Shown here in pieces: positions 55,719 to 64,000 of a stretch of 64,000 bases of DNA; position 1 is the stretch's first letter, and the number at the start of each line of letters is the position of its first letter. The translations under genes were made by a program, and so were the position numbers. Under the pieces are notes generated by a model. That model saw nothing but the letters and a program-made list of their open reading frames with translations. It was not told the DNA's origin and ran no database searches. This DNA is from Novipirellula artificiosorum (GTDB taxonomy: Bacteria > Planctomycetota > Planctomycetia > Pirellulales > Pirellulaceae). The DNA lies in NCBI RefSeq assembly GCF_007860135.1, contig NZ_SJPV01000004.1, forward strand, positions 496,001-560,000. The letters are read 5' to 3'.

Positions 55719-57439
55719 TCAACGATTCCATTTTAACTCATATTGACGATGAGAAGCTCGTCCAACAGTGCCTTGCCGGTGATACGCAAGCATTTGAATC
55801 ACTGGTTCGCCGATATCAGACACTCGTATGCTCTGTTGCCTACGCGGTCGTCGGCGACGTGGCAACCAGTGAAGACATAGGGCAAGACACATTCGTTGCT
55901 GCCTGGAAGACCCTGAATTCGCTCAAAGAACCTGCAAAGTTCAAATCGTGGGTTTGCCGAATCGCTCGCAACCAAGCCATCAATTCGATTCGCGTTCGCA
56001 GCGAACTCACTGGACAGCCGTTGCCGGAAGTAGTCACCAGAATTGAAGACGCCCCCGAGTATCAAGCCATGTTGGAAGAAGAATCTGATTTTGTATGGCA
56101 AACACTTTCTCGTTTGCCGCTGCAATACCGAGAACCGCTGGTATTGTATTATCGCCAAGAGCAATCGGTCGCCGCAGTGGCTCAGGCATTGGAGCTATCG
56201 ACCGACGCAGTCAAGCAGCGTCTGGCCCGCGGACGAGAGATGTTGCGAAACGAAGTGATCGAAGCTCTTCAGCGCAAACTACGCGTTAGTATTCCGACGG
56301 CTTCATTTACAATCGCCGTTATGAGTACCGTCGCGAGCTTGGGCAAGACGGCTGCGGCATCAACAATATCAACCGGCGCAGTAGCGGCGACGGCAAAGGT
56401 TTCAACGGTCGCGATGAGCAAAATGGGGCCGGGTTTTGCGGGAGCGGCCAGCGGTTCGCTGCTCGGGTTCTTCGGCGGCTTGTTGGGTACTTATCTCGGT
56501 TGGTTAACCGCTGAATATCCAAGTCAGCGCCGATTTATTGTCCGTCAGACGATACTTTTTTTGATTGGCATTACTATCTTCAGTCTGCCATTCGCAATGA
56601 TGTGGTCGGGTTGGAATCCGCAACAGGCATTTGGTGCCGCAGGCTACGGTCTTGCCATTGCAGCATGGATGATCGGGTTCATGGTGCTTGATGGTTTATG
56701 GATTGCGTGGGGAATCCGTCAGTACACAGCGCTCGAGAAAATTGAACGCAATGCCAAGACGGCTCAGCTTAGTCAGCACCTAAGACTTCGCAGTCTCACC
56801 TCTGGTTGGGAAGGACGCCGTTGGACGAGCCGAGTCATTCTCATGGGAAGTCCGCTGATACAAATCGCATTCTGTGATCCCGGCGACGCATCCGACAAAG
56901 CGAAGGTGGCCAGCGATGGGACAGCCCGAGCATGGATTGCAATCGGCCAACGAGCTTACGGACGCGTTCTGGCGGTGGGGAATATCGCCTTTGCTCCTGT
57001 AGCCATCGGCACGTTCTCTGTTGGATTTGTATCGTTCGGAGTCGTCAGTGTTGGAATCGTATCATTTGGCGTGCTTGCTGTCGCGTTGGTAGCCGCCGGA
57101 GTACTGACCTTCGGCGGGATATCCTCTGGCGTGATCGCTATCGGGGTTTTCGCAGTGGGGCCACTCTGCATCGGTATCATCGCTGCAAAGGGGCCGCTAG
57201 CGATTGCCGCCGGTTACGCGGAAGGTGCACTGCCGATCGCGCCTGAAGCGAATACGGATGCCGCCACCGAGTTCATTGCCAACTCCGCGGGGATGCGTAT
57301 CACGGAACAATTTTTTAAGCAGACGATTATGATAGCGGCTGGGTATCCGTTGTCGCTGAATCTGGCGTTAGCTGCCTTCATACTTGGCGGCCTATTAATC
57401 AGCTTTCGCCGTGGATGTTCACCAAAAGGGGTTGAATAG
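55715..57439 (+). CDS. ECF sigma factor fused to membrane domain
   Basis: 574 residues from GTG 55715. Residues about 10-185 are an ECF factor: ATSEDIGQDTFVAAW, FKSWVCRIARNQAI and LPLQYREPLVLYYRQEQSVAAVAQALELSTDAVKQRLARGREML. The rest has several membrane segments and a long Gly/Val/Phe/Ser-rich part (about 425-510: FGVVSVGIVSFGVLAVALVAAG and similar) of roughly 6-residue periodicity. Membrane-fused ECF factors (ECF01-type) are known from planctomycetes. It overlaps the protease-like lipoprotein gene, which may give it its signal. Confidence 0.9.
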   Translation: MINDSILTHIDDEKLVQQCLAGDTQAFESLVRRYQTLVCSVAYAVVGDVATSEDIGQDTFVAAWKTLNSLKEPAKFKSWVCRIARNQAINSIRVRSELTGQPLPEVVTRIEDAPEYQAMLEEESDFVWQTLSRLPLQYREPLVLYYRQEQSVAAVAQALELSTDAVKQRLARGREMLRNEVIEALQRKLRVSIPTASFTIAVMSTVASLGKTAAASTISTGAVAATAKVSTVAMSKMGPGFAGAASGSLLGFFGGLLGTYLGWLTAEYPSQRRFIVRQTILFLIGITIFSLPFAMMWSGWNPQQAFGAAGYGLAIAAWMIGFMVLDGLWIAWGIRQYTALEKIERNAKTAQLSQHLRLRSLTSGWEGRRWTSRVILMGSPLIQIAFCDPGDASDKAKVASDGTARAWIAIGQRAYGRVLAVGNIAFAPVAIGTFSVGFVSFGVVSVGIVSFGVLAVALVAAGVLTFGGISSGVIAIGVFAVGPLCIGIIAAKGPLAIAAGYAEGALPIAPEANTDAATEFIANSAGMRITEQFFKQTIMIAAGYPLSLNLALAAFILGGLLISFRRGCSPKGVE

Positions 57440-57557
57440 ACTTCCGAGATTCTGTCGCCAGCAAAGCTTTTGAAAGTGACCGCCCCGTCTACGAACTTTC
57501 CATCGAGGCCATACAAGAACTGACGGTAATGAGGCCTGTTCTCATGACAACAGCTCG

Positions 57558-59513
57558 TCAGCTGGCGCACAACGCCATAAGCTGTGCGACGATTTCGTCG
57601 TGACCTTGCCGGGTGGCCCACGCCAAAGGCTTGGCCCAGGGTTCGGTCCCGGGGTCGGAAGGGTCTAAGCCACGGCTTAAATACAGTTCAACGAGTTCGC
57701 GGCGGCCCCAGCGACAGGCCCAACCAAGTGGAGTCGATTTGAGCAGCAGATCGCGCTGCTCAAGCGAGGCCCCGTGCTCAAGTAGAATGGTGGCTAGTTT
57801 GAGACGATCGGATTCTCCAGTGGTGGTTGTGGCGATGTGGTGCAATAACGTGAATCCGTTCTCTCCAACGACACTCGGATTGACGCCGTGCCGCAGAATG
57901 TGATCGAGGCTTTGGGGATTGGTCGCTCGCACCATGGCATAGGTCCACCAGGCGTCGTCTTTGGGGCGATGGATGTGCTGAAGACATAGCCGCACAATCT
58001 CCGGGGAGTTATCACCGGCTGCTAGAAGCATCTGTTCGGCCAGCTCCACGGGCGTGGCGGAATCAGAGTTGAGGCTGCAAGCCGGCGTCGTTCCATCGAG
58101 AATCGCCTGCGCTAATCCAATATCGGCACAGCTTGCCACATGCTCGACAGTAATCCGGGCTCCATGGTCGTTCAGGATCACCTTGAGCCGCTCGTCTGCT
58201 GTCGTTTGTGCAATCGACATGGCATCGCCGCAAGCGTACAAGACCGCATTCACGTCGGCTCCATGGTTCAGCAGAGTTTCGGCAACTCCGTGCCGGCCGC
58301 ACATGGTTGCGAACCAAAGTGGCGCACCCCAACTCCGGCTCCCGTCGTCCGTCGACACACCTGATTCATCAGGGTCAATGCCCAACGCCAACAATTGCGA
58401 CACCATTTCGAGATTGTTGACTCGAACGGCGATACTGAGCAAACCGCCTCGAAAAAAATGAACGTCATTGATGAGTTGATTCTCGCGATGCATTCGCAAG
58501 ACGGAAGATAGATCTCCCGTAGCGACCGCAGTGCGCGGCGTGAGACTCGCACCAGCCGATCGCAGCAGAGTGCATGTTTCATTAAAACGCTCTGGAGCAA
58601 CCCGCGACCGTTCAAGAAAACAGAAATCGCGTCCATGTGACGACCACCCAGCCAAAACAGCCGCATAGTCAAGTGGCGTCTTCCCCGAACTGTCACGGAT
58701 CGCGTGTAGGTGGGGTGGAACGTCGCGTTCGGCCATTGCATTCACGTCGGCTCCGTGTTCGATTAACCACCGAACCAAAAGGGGGTTGTGCATGGAGGCA
58801 GCAATGTGCAGCGGCGTTGCCCCGCCGTCGTCACAGGCATGAACCAGCGACAGGTCACTTTCCAGGATGCGAATCGCTTCGTCGTTGATATCCTGGTGAA
58901 TCGCCTTGAAGATCGCATCGGTTTGCGGACCAATCGTTGCACCGGAACCGCTCAACTTTGTACGGCGATTGCGTTCTTGCTGCTCGATGATCTCGACAAT
59001 GTCATTCCAGTCGCGACTCTTTGCGATGGCGAACGCGGAAGTCGCCTCTCGATGGGGCCAAATCCCTTTGTGTGCATCGGATCCCAACTGCATCAGCAGA
59101 CGAGTCATTTCTGTGTTTCGATTGAGGACAGCAAGATGCAGAGCAATTTGTTCTCCAAAGCTGCCACCCCTTTCGATGCCCACGAGTTCGGGGCGTGCCT
59201 TCGCCAACTCTCGGACGCGCCCGATGTCGCCCGCTTGAACGGCCTCACAGAACGCTTGCACGTTCAAACCATCGACATGCTGTTTCAGTCTCGCCCAACT
59301 GGAGAAACCGTAGGCACGAGCAAATATTCGCTGGGCGTCGGCCAGTGAGAGCGTCTCTCGATTCGGCGTCTCCTCGAATCGTTGGACCTCTTGAATCGCT
59401 GCCGTCTGCCCGGCTTTGTAGGATTTGAGCAGTTGCTTCGCTTGCTTGCGAAGCTGTAGAAGATTGGGTTTGGCGGGAAGGCTGCGCGTGGGGGCAGGCA
59501 GTGGTTTGGTCAT
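57558..59513 (-). CDS. Ankyrin-repeat protein
   Basis: 651 residues from ATG 59513 (a longer reading upstream is not family-like). The front is helical and basic (LRKQAKQLLKSYKAG), then LSLADAQRIFARAYGFSSWARLKQHV, then many ankyrin repeats: TPLHIAASMHNPLLVRWLIEHGADVN, LWFATMCGRHGVAETLLNHGADVN, TPLGWACRWGRRELVELYLSRGLDP and others. Cytosolic; a protein-interaction scaffold. On the opposite strand to its neighbours. Confidence 0.9.
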   Translation of the reverse strand: MTKPLPAPTRSLPAKPNLLQLRKQAKQLLKSYKAGQTAAIQEVQRFEETPNRETLSLADAQRIFARAYGFSSWARLKQHVDGLNVQAFCEAVQAGDIGRVRELAKARPELVGIERGGSFGEQIALHLAVLNRNTEMTRLLMQLGSDAHKGIWPHREATSAFAIAKSRDWNDIVEIIEQQERNRRTKLSGSGATIGPQTDAIFKAIHQDINDEAIRILESDLSLVHACDDGGATPLHIAASMHNPLLVRWLIEHGADVNAMAERDVPPHLHAIRDSSGKTPLDYAAVLAGWSSHGRDFCFLERSRVAPERFNETCTLLRSAGASLTPRTAVATGDLSSVLRMHRENQLINDVHFFRGGLLSIAVRVNNLEMVSQLLALGIDPDESGVSTDDGSRSWGAPLWFATMCGRHGVAETLLNHGADVNAVLYACGDAMSIAQTTADERLKVILNDHGARITVEHVASCADIGLAQAILDGTTPACSLNSDSATPVELAEQMLLAAGDNSPEIVRLCLQHIHRPKDDAWWTYAMVRATNPQSLDHILRHGVNPSVVGENGFTLLHHIATTTTGESDRLKLATILLEHGASLEQRDLLLKSTPLGWACRWGRRELVELYLSRGLDPSDPGTEPWAKPLAWATRQGHDEIVAQLMALCAS

Positions 59514-59776
59514 GACGACGTCCTTTTCAGCAGTAATCTGCTGCACAGCTCGGTGCCCGCGTCGCGAACCTGAAGGAAGTACGCCAACAGTTAACGTATG
59601 GTGAAACCAGGTGGGCTCAGCCCTTTCCGCGGACACAGTAGCGTCCTGAACGCTACAGCGAGTATACGAGCCGTGACGGAGAATTCAACTAGCGCCGCGA
59701 ACTACTACGACTGCAAAGCCTGACTCATGATCGCGTCGAACCCAGATTCTAGTTTTTCGATAGAATTTGCAAAACC

Positions 59777-60415
59777 TTGTCGCAATTCGGTGTTGAGTCT
59801 GCACTTGCTTTACAGAACGGCTCTACGAATCAGTTGGGCTTGAATGAATCTAGCAAGCAGTTGAGGCTCAAGTTGAACGAATCCGATGCAGAATTAGCTG
59901 GGAAAGCGCAGTGCGGCGATGTGCCTGCATTTGAGCAGCTAATCCTGCGTTACGAGCGGTCAGCGCGCAGCATTGCCTGGGCGTTTCTGCATGACTCGCA
60001 CGCATGCGATGATGCGATCCAAGAAACATTTGTTGCCGCTTATCAAAGTCTCGCTGGGCTGAGAGAAACGGAGAAGTTCGGAGCATGGTTGATGCAGATT
60101 GCCCGACGCACATCGCAGAAACTCGCGACCAGGGTCAACAACCGACCCGACCAGGGGCCATCGATTGACGAAGTCGCTGAAGTACCATTGGCGATTTCCT
60201 CACGCCAACGACAGTTGCTCGAACTGATCGAACGGCTACCGGAAAACGAGCGGCTGGTGATCGCAATGCGTTATTTCGATGGCCACTCCAGCCAGGAAAT
60301 CGCTGATGTCACAGGACGACCACTGGGCACCGTTACCAAGCAACTCTCGCGAGCGTACGAAAGGCTACGAAGTTGGTTTACACAATCCGAGGAGCAAGTT
60401 CATGAGCGAAAGTAG
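59777..60415 (+). CDS. ECF sigma factor
   Basis: 212 residues from TTG 59777, though TTG 59840 or nearby starts are also possible. Region 2: ACDDAIQETFVAAYQSL and FGAWLMQIARRTSQKL; region 4: PENERLVIAMRYFDGHSSQEIADVTGRPLGTVTKQLSRAYERL. The stop lies 14 bases inside the next gene's start, so the two are coupled. No ATG was found near the front, so the exact start stays open. Confidence 0.9.
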   Translation: MSQFGVESALALQNGSTNQLGLNESSKQLRLKLNESDAELAGKAQCGDVPAFEQLILRYERSARSIAWAFLHDSHACDDAIQETFVAAYQSLAGLRETEKFGAWLMQIARRTSQKLATRVNNRPDQGPSIDEVAEVPLAISSRQRQLLELIERLPENERLVIAMRYFDGHSSQEIADVTGRPLGTVTKQLSRAYERLRSWFTQSEEQVHERK

Positions 60416-61799
60416 GGTGTTGGAACACGAACTTAACCAACTGGGGGAAGACTTGCGCCGAGAGCCGAGTGTGGCTTCTTCTATTGTCGCAAGGATTCAA
60501 GAGATCGAATCAACGGAGGTGGTCACGCTGCCATCGGTTAGACGTACGCAAACGCGAACGTTCGCGAGTATTGCTATGTCGTTGGCCGCGGTGGCTGCCG
60601 TCACGGCCTTGATGTTCGTCTTTCGAACGGACGTCGTCGCTTTTGCACAAATGCAGAAAAGGATTGCTGAGTTTCAAACTGCTTCACTTCGGTATCAACA
60701 GTCTGTTTTCAAACAAGATGAAAAAGAAACGGAGATTAGCAAGTCCGAAATGCGAGTGATGATTAACACGGAAGGCGGACGGATTCGAGTTGAAATGCCC
60801 GATGGTTCTTTGTTGATAACCAACAGAGCCATTGGCAAACGCCTGACGACGGATTTGAAGAACAATACGGCTACGCTAGCCCACGTGTATGACAGCCAAG
60901 AGGAACACAACCTTCTAGCGATGTTGCGATCCATGCATTTGGCCGAAAATGCTCAGAGCATCGCAACGAAAATCATTGATGGGGAGACTTGTCTAGGCTT
61001 TCGCGTTGATGAGCCCGAATCCGTTTTGCGAGTATGGGTGTCGCCTGAGACGTTGTTACCCGTACATGCTGAGCGGACGATTGAGAACGTGAATGGGCCA
61101 TGGCCGAATAATGGCGTTGATGAGAAAGTAAAGGTCGTTACAACGTTTACTGATATACGTTTTGGAATACCGCTGGAAGACGCCCTCTTCAGCCTAAATC
61201 CGCCACCGAATTTTCGGCTGACCGAGACCGGAAAGCCTCCAACAAGCCTTTCGGAAGTATTTCCAACGACGCCTCAAATCGTTCCGCTGGAAGGTATCGG
61301 GGTACTAAAATTCGGAATGACTCAGTTGGAAGCAATGCAGTTGCTCGGTCGTCCCGACAGAGAGGATATCTCGAAACCCAGCATCCAAATTGACGAAAAT
61401 ACATCTCAAGTGGACGACAAACCACGTCCGTCTAAGGACTCTCGCCTTGTTATTTTGACCGAGTTTCACGCCCTTTCCTATTTCAATCTCGGACTTCGAT
61501 TGAACTTCGAGGTCAGGGATGGGTTGGTTGGATTGTTGTTCCATAAGAAGGTACCACTTCAGGAAGGAGTTGAGTTGCCAGGAACGTTGGCTAACGGCCT
61601 CGGTCTCGGTTCTTCGGAACAAGAAGTCATCGCGACTTACGGCGAACCCAGCAAAGGCTACTCGAAGTCCATGCTGTATTACGAGGACTTCGGGCTCATG
61701 TTTGTGATGTCTGAACAGCGCACAGTTTCTTCGCTCAGCCTCGATCAAGGAAGCGAGAGAAGCTTGCGATTTGAATGGCGAGAACCCGACGAGAAGTGA
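60402..61799 (+). CDS. Single-pass protein with DUF2092/LolA-like domain, sigma partner
   Basis: 465 residues from ATG 60402. The front (SESRVLEHELNQLGEDLRR) is cytosolic, then one membrane segment (about 57-75, ASIAMSLAAVAAVTALMFVF), then a beta-rich exported domain like DUF2092/LolA (QMQKRIAEFQTASLRYQQSV, RIRVEMPDGSLLITN, ALFSLNPPPNFRLTE). The topology fits an anti-sigma partner whose outside domain could bind lipoproteins. The final about 130 residues are beta-rich, with a G(I/V)LKFGMTQLEAMQLLGRP-type repeat. Confidence 0.75.
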   Translation: MSESRVLEHELNQLGEDLRREPSVASSIVARIQEIESTEVVTLPSVRRTQTRTFASIAMSLAAVAAVTALMFVFRTDVVAFAQMQKRIAEFQTASLRYQQSVFKQDEKETEISKSEMRVMINTEGGRIRVEMPDGSLLITNRAIGKRLTTDLKNNTATLAHVYDSQEEHNLLAMLRSMHLAENAQSIATKIIDGETCLGFRVDEPESVLRVWVSPETLLPVHAERTIENVNGPWPNNGVDEKVKVVTTFTDIRFGIPLEDALFSLNPPPNFRLTETGKPPTSLSEVFPTTPQIVPLEGIGVLKFGMTQLEAMQLLGRPDREDISKPSIQIDENTSQVDDKPRPSKDSRLVILTEFHALSYFNLGLRLNFEVRDGLVGLLFHKKVPLQEGVELPGTLANGLGLGSSEQEVIATYGEPSKGYSKSMLYYEDFGLMFVMSEQRTVSSLSLDQGSERSLRFEWREPDEK

Positions 61800-61994
61800 G
61801 CGCAAGTTGAGCCCACCAGAGATGGGGTGGCGGGTGTCGCTTGTGAGTGGGCAATTGCGAATGCCCCCACAATCACACTCCTGGCGTCGGTCGCTGGGTC
61901 AATCCTCGCAACAATCGCAGAAAAATGAACGAACATCGCGTTGGGCTGTAAGAAATCGCATCCGGCGGGATGATACTTAGTAGGAGAGATCATC

Positions 61995-62387
61995 GTGCCA
62001 GAATTTCCGGAAACCAGCCACAGCCTGATTGCCCGAGTCAGCGACCCGAGCGATGCGGCTTCGTGGGCTGAATTTCTGGCCATTTATCAGCCCGTGATCT
62101 TTCGCATGGCCCGACGACGCGGTTTACAGATCGCTGACGCGCAGGACGTCCTTCAGCAGGTCTTTCTTTCGGTCGCTCGTTCCATTGACGGTTGGGAGGC
62201 GACCGAGGGTCGTGCACCGTTCAGGGCTTGGCTGACGACAATCGCTCGCAATGCGATTACCAAGTCGCTCTCCCGTCGGCCAAGTGATGGTCGGATTCGC
62301 TTGCGAGTGATAGTGCTTGAATCAGGTAGTTCAATTCCGATCGTACTTCGACTTCGTCCGCCACCGTTTCCGATATTTCCGCTTTGA
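61995..62387 (+). pseudogene. ECF sigma gene truncated by rearrangement
   Basis: From GTG 61995 (AGGAGAG ahead) the first 98 residues are a normal planctomycete ECF region 2: ADAQDVLQQVFLSVARSI and FRAWLTTIARNAITKSLSRR. After residue about 97 (near 62285) similarity stops and the frame runs into the 3' end of the opposite-strand sigma gene. There is no region 4, so it cannot work as a sigma factor. Confidence 0.8.
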
Positions 62388-63054
62388 CGGCCGCTCGAAA
62401 TCGTTTTCGCAAGCGATGCACGGCCATTGCGGCGGCTTCGGCATTGAGGCCGAGTTGTTTGCCAAACTCAGCCGATGTCGGCATCGCTGTATCGCCGGTC
62501 AGGCAGGGTTTCAGCAATTCAAACTCTGATGTCTTACCGGCCTGTTGATGTTGCCTCTCAAGCGCCGACAGTACACGGTCAAGTACCTCAACCGCCCACT
62601 GGCGATCAAAGTAGGCATCGGGTGGAAAACCGTTCGGATCGATCAAAGACTGTTCACGCAGTTCATTTTCGTCCGACGCCGATGCGTGAATCGACTGCGG
62701 GGGCTTTCCCGCACCACGCTTGGCCGCCATCCGACGGTCATTGGCATCGCTGAGGAAATGCTTAACGCAACCGAGCAAATAAGATCGAAACCGCCCTCGG
62801 CTTGGTTCGGCTTGCTCGAAGCCGTTGCCGTCGAGAATGCGTGCGAAGAAGTCGTGCGTTAAGTCACGAGCATCCTGGGGTGATCGGCATGATTTCCGAA
62901 TGAACGCCTCGACGGGCCGATAGTAAGCCGTGCATAGCTCTCCAAGTGCCTCGCGCGCTTCAGGCGAATCGCCGCGTGCGGCAACAATTCGCGTCCACTG
63001 AGTGGTCGCGAATCGGGGTTGCTCGTGGTTTCCAAATTCGGACGTTTGCGTCAT
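62257..63054 (-). CDS. ECF-like sigma factor, 3' end altered
   Basis: 265 residues. Region 2: SPQDARDLTHDFFARIL and FRSYLLGCVKHFLSDANDRR; region 4-like: FGKQLGLNAEAAAMAVHRLRKRFRAAV. The normal end of this family is a short acidic helix (SETVADEVEVRSELNYLIQAL). Here about 15 extra residues (LASESDHHLADGRATW) follow, translated from the neighbour gene across the breakpoint. All functional regions are intact, so it may still work. It is read left, 18 bases after the membrane protein gene. Confidence 0.85.
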   Translation of the reverse strand: MTQTSEFGNHEQPRFATTQWTRIVAARGDSPEAREALGELCTAYYRPVEAFIRKSCRSPQDARDLTHDFFARILDGNGFEQAEPSRGRFRSYLLGCVKHFLSDANDRRMAAKRGAGKPPQSIHASASDENELREQSLIDPNGFPPDAYFDRQWAVEVLDRVLSALERQHQQAGKTSEFELLKPCLTGDTAMPTSAEFGKQLGLNAEAAAMAVHRLRKRFRAAVKAEISETVADEVEVRSELNYLIQALSLASESDHHLADGRATW

Positions 63055-63072
63055 GGTTTACTGGCTATCGCT

Positions 63073-64000
63073 TCACCGATTCTCGTATTGAATTGCGACC
63101 GATTCCGCTATGTCCGCAGAACTTGGGCCAATTTCCATTTGAAAATACGTAACTAACGCCAGCATGATCGTTCCGATGGCAATGATACACAAGCTAACAA
63201 ACACAGTCAGAACCACTCTCCATGTTCTGCTTTCAACGTAGTTTAGAATCAAAATCACAGCACCAAAGACGCCCAGCAGGATACCAGTGACCGAGAACGC
63301 CAGTGCTGTTCCCAAACTTCCAAACGCGGGTAACGCCCGCTGGATATCAAGCTCTTGAGTTATTGAGTCAATTCTCGCTTCCACTTCTGCCAATTCTTTG
63401 TCACCGTCGGCTGAGGGCGACTGTTTCAAAATCGCCTGCGATGCCCGTGCAACATTTAGCTGAGCGGTCAAGCGAGTTAATTCTCGGCTCTGTTCGTGAA
63501 GTTGACGTGATTGCTTTGCCTGGTGAAGCCAAAACCCGAGAATCGGTAGCGTGATCGCGAGTACGAGTGCGATTGTACACATGGCTGTTACCCTTGGGCT
63601 TCGAGCTGATACGCTCGTCGACACAGAAATCCCAACTCCATCTTGGCTCACTTTTCGGAACAGCCACCACGCAGAAACGGGTAATAAGATCGTGCCGAAC
63701 CATGCCGTGAACGCAACGATCGCTTCACTGAGAATGGGATGCCAGCTCGGATCGTCAAGTACCGCCTGAAGCATGAAGATACCGAATCCACCGATAGGCA
63801 CGGCAAGCAACGCCCCAGTCCATGCGATCCATCGTAACGGTCGATATTGGCGTGCCGCACCCAACGCACGCTCCGCGAGCGACTCGTTCCACATCAATGC
63901 AAGGAATGCTGCAACCAACGACATCGGAATACACAACACTATGCCTGCGGCTAGAAATCTTCCGCCGATCCCAAGTAGCAAGAGGAACACGATCAGAAAG
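63073..64000 (-). CDS. Membrane protein, probably cut by window end
   Basis: The frame is open to the window edge; GTG 63990 is only the last start inside it. Visible: five or six membrane segments (LAAGIVLCIPMSLVAAFLALMW, WIAWTGALLAVPIGGFGIFML, TAMCTIALVLAITLPILGFWL, FSVTGILLGVFGAVILILNY, LTVFVSLCIIAIGTIMLALVTYF) and a coiled-coil between (QSRELTRLTAQLNVARASQAIL). It precedes the leftward ECF gene by 18 bases and may be its partner. Confidence 0.6.
   Translation of the reverse strand, partial: FLIVFLLLLGIGGRFLAAGIVLCIPMSLVAAFLALMWNESLAERALGAARQYRPLRWIAWTGALLAVPIGGFGIFMLQAVLDDPSWHPILSEAIVAFTAWFGTILLPVSAWWLFRKVSQDGVGISVSTSVSARSPRVTAMCTIALVLAITLPILGFWLHQAKQSRQLHEQSRELTRLTAQLNVARASQAILKQSPSADGDKELAEVEARIDSITQELDIQRALPAFGSLGTALAFSVTGILLGVFGAVILILNYVESRTWRVVLTVFVSLCIIAIGTIMLALVTYFQMEIGPSSADIAESVAIQYENR

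Noticed and set aside
1-64000. CRISPR array or restriction/defence island
   Set aside because: No regularly spaced repeats of CRISPR type and no Cas, restriction or toxin-antitoxin genes were seen on either strand.

Overview
The window reads as chromosomal DNA of a planctomycete, most likely of the Pirellulaceae (Rhodopirellula-like). This rests on gene content: eight ECF-type sigma genes or remnants in 64 kb, two sigma-kinase pairs with very long secreted tails, DUF1559 and TIGR03067 domains, NIPSNAP and formylglycine-generating-enzyme domains on exported proteins, and a remnant of a Tat-exported planctomycete protein. No rRNA or tRNA gene and no CRISPR array was seen.

Layout. (1) 1-4.6 kb: a 5'-truncated glycosidase-like gene and an exported double-NIPSNAP protein. 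(2) 4.7-5.6 kb: decayed gene pieces (a Tat leader and an AraC/XylR-type regulator). (3) 5.65-about 13.9 kb: an integrated element with all genes leftward: an excisionase-like HTH gene, a primase/AAA ATPase, DUF2924, a serine recombinase, an HTH partner, and small proteins including DUF4314. It also holds a palindrome cluster and 20-bp direct repeats that could be replication sites. No host gene disruption or att site could be fixed. (4) 14-26 kb: a truncated ECF sigma gene joined to a truncated cupin gene, an alpha/beta hydrolase lipoprotein, a DUF2092/DUF998-like membrane protein, an ankyrin pseudogene, a helical repeat protein, a GNAT, an intact cupin with a MmcQ/YjbR partner, and a PadR regulator with a HAAS/transglutaminase membrane protein. 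(5) 26-38 kb: a membrane alpha/beta hydrolase, then ECF sigma plus a 1952-residue zinc-finger/kinase/DUF1559/SecD-like/TIGR03067 protein and exported satellites, ending in an FGE-domain protein. (6) 38-41 kb, leftward: four small lipoproteins or exported proteins, two sharing a duplicated N-terminus. (7) 41.7-45.1 kb: a YtrA-type GntR regulator, ABC ATPase and leucine-rich-repeat permease operon with a visible promoter and operator. (8) 45.2-61.8 kb: a second ECF/kinase pair, an ECF with a membrane-anchored beta-lactamase-like protein, a second serine hydrolase, a caspase/gingipain-like lipoprotein followed by an ECF fused to a membrane domain, a leftward ankyrin protein, and an ECF with a LolA/DUF2092-like partner. 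(9) 62-64 kb: two ECF genes that collide head-on at a rearrangement breakpoint, and a membrane protein running off the window.

Much of the window looks like modules in which an ECF sigma factor is coupled by stop/start overlap or a short gap to a membrane protein that could sense the envelope and hold or release it. In two modules that partner is a kinase with an N-terminal HxxxCxxC motif like zinc anti-sigma factors. Other partners carry a hydrolase or protease-like fold. The most novel-looking items are an unnamed domain repeated five times in the two kinases, the protease-like lipoprotein next to a membrane-fused sigma factor, and the leucine-rich-repeat ABC permease. All functional statements come from reading the sequence; no database search was run.
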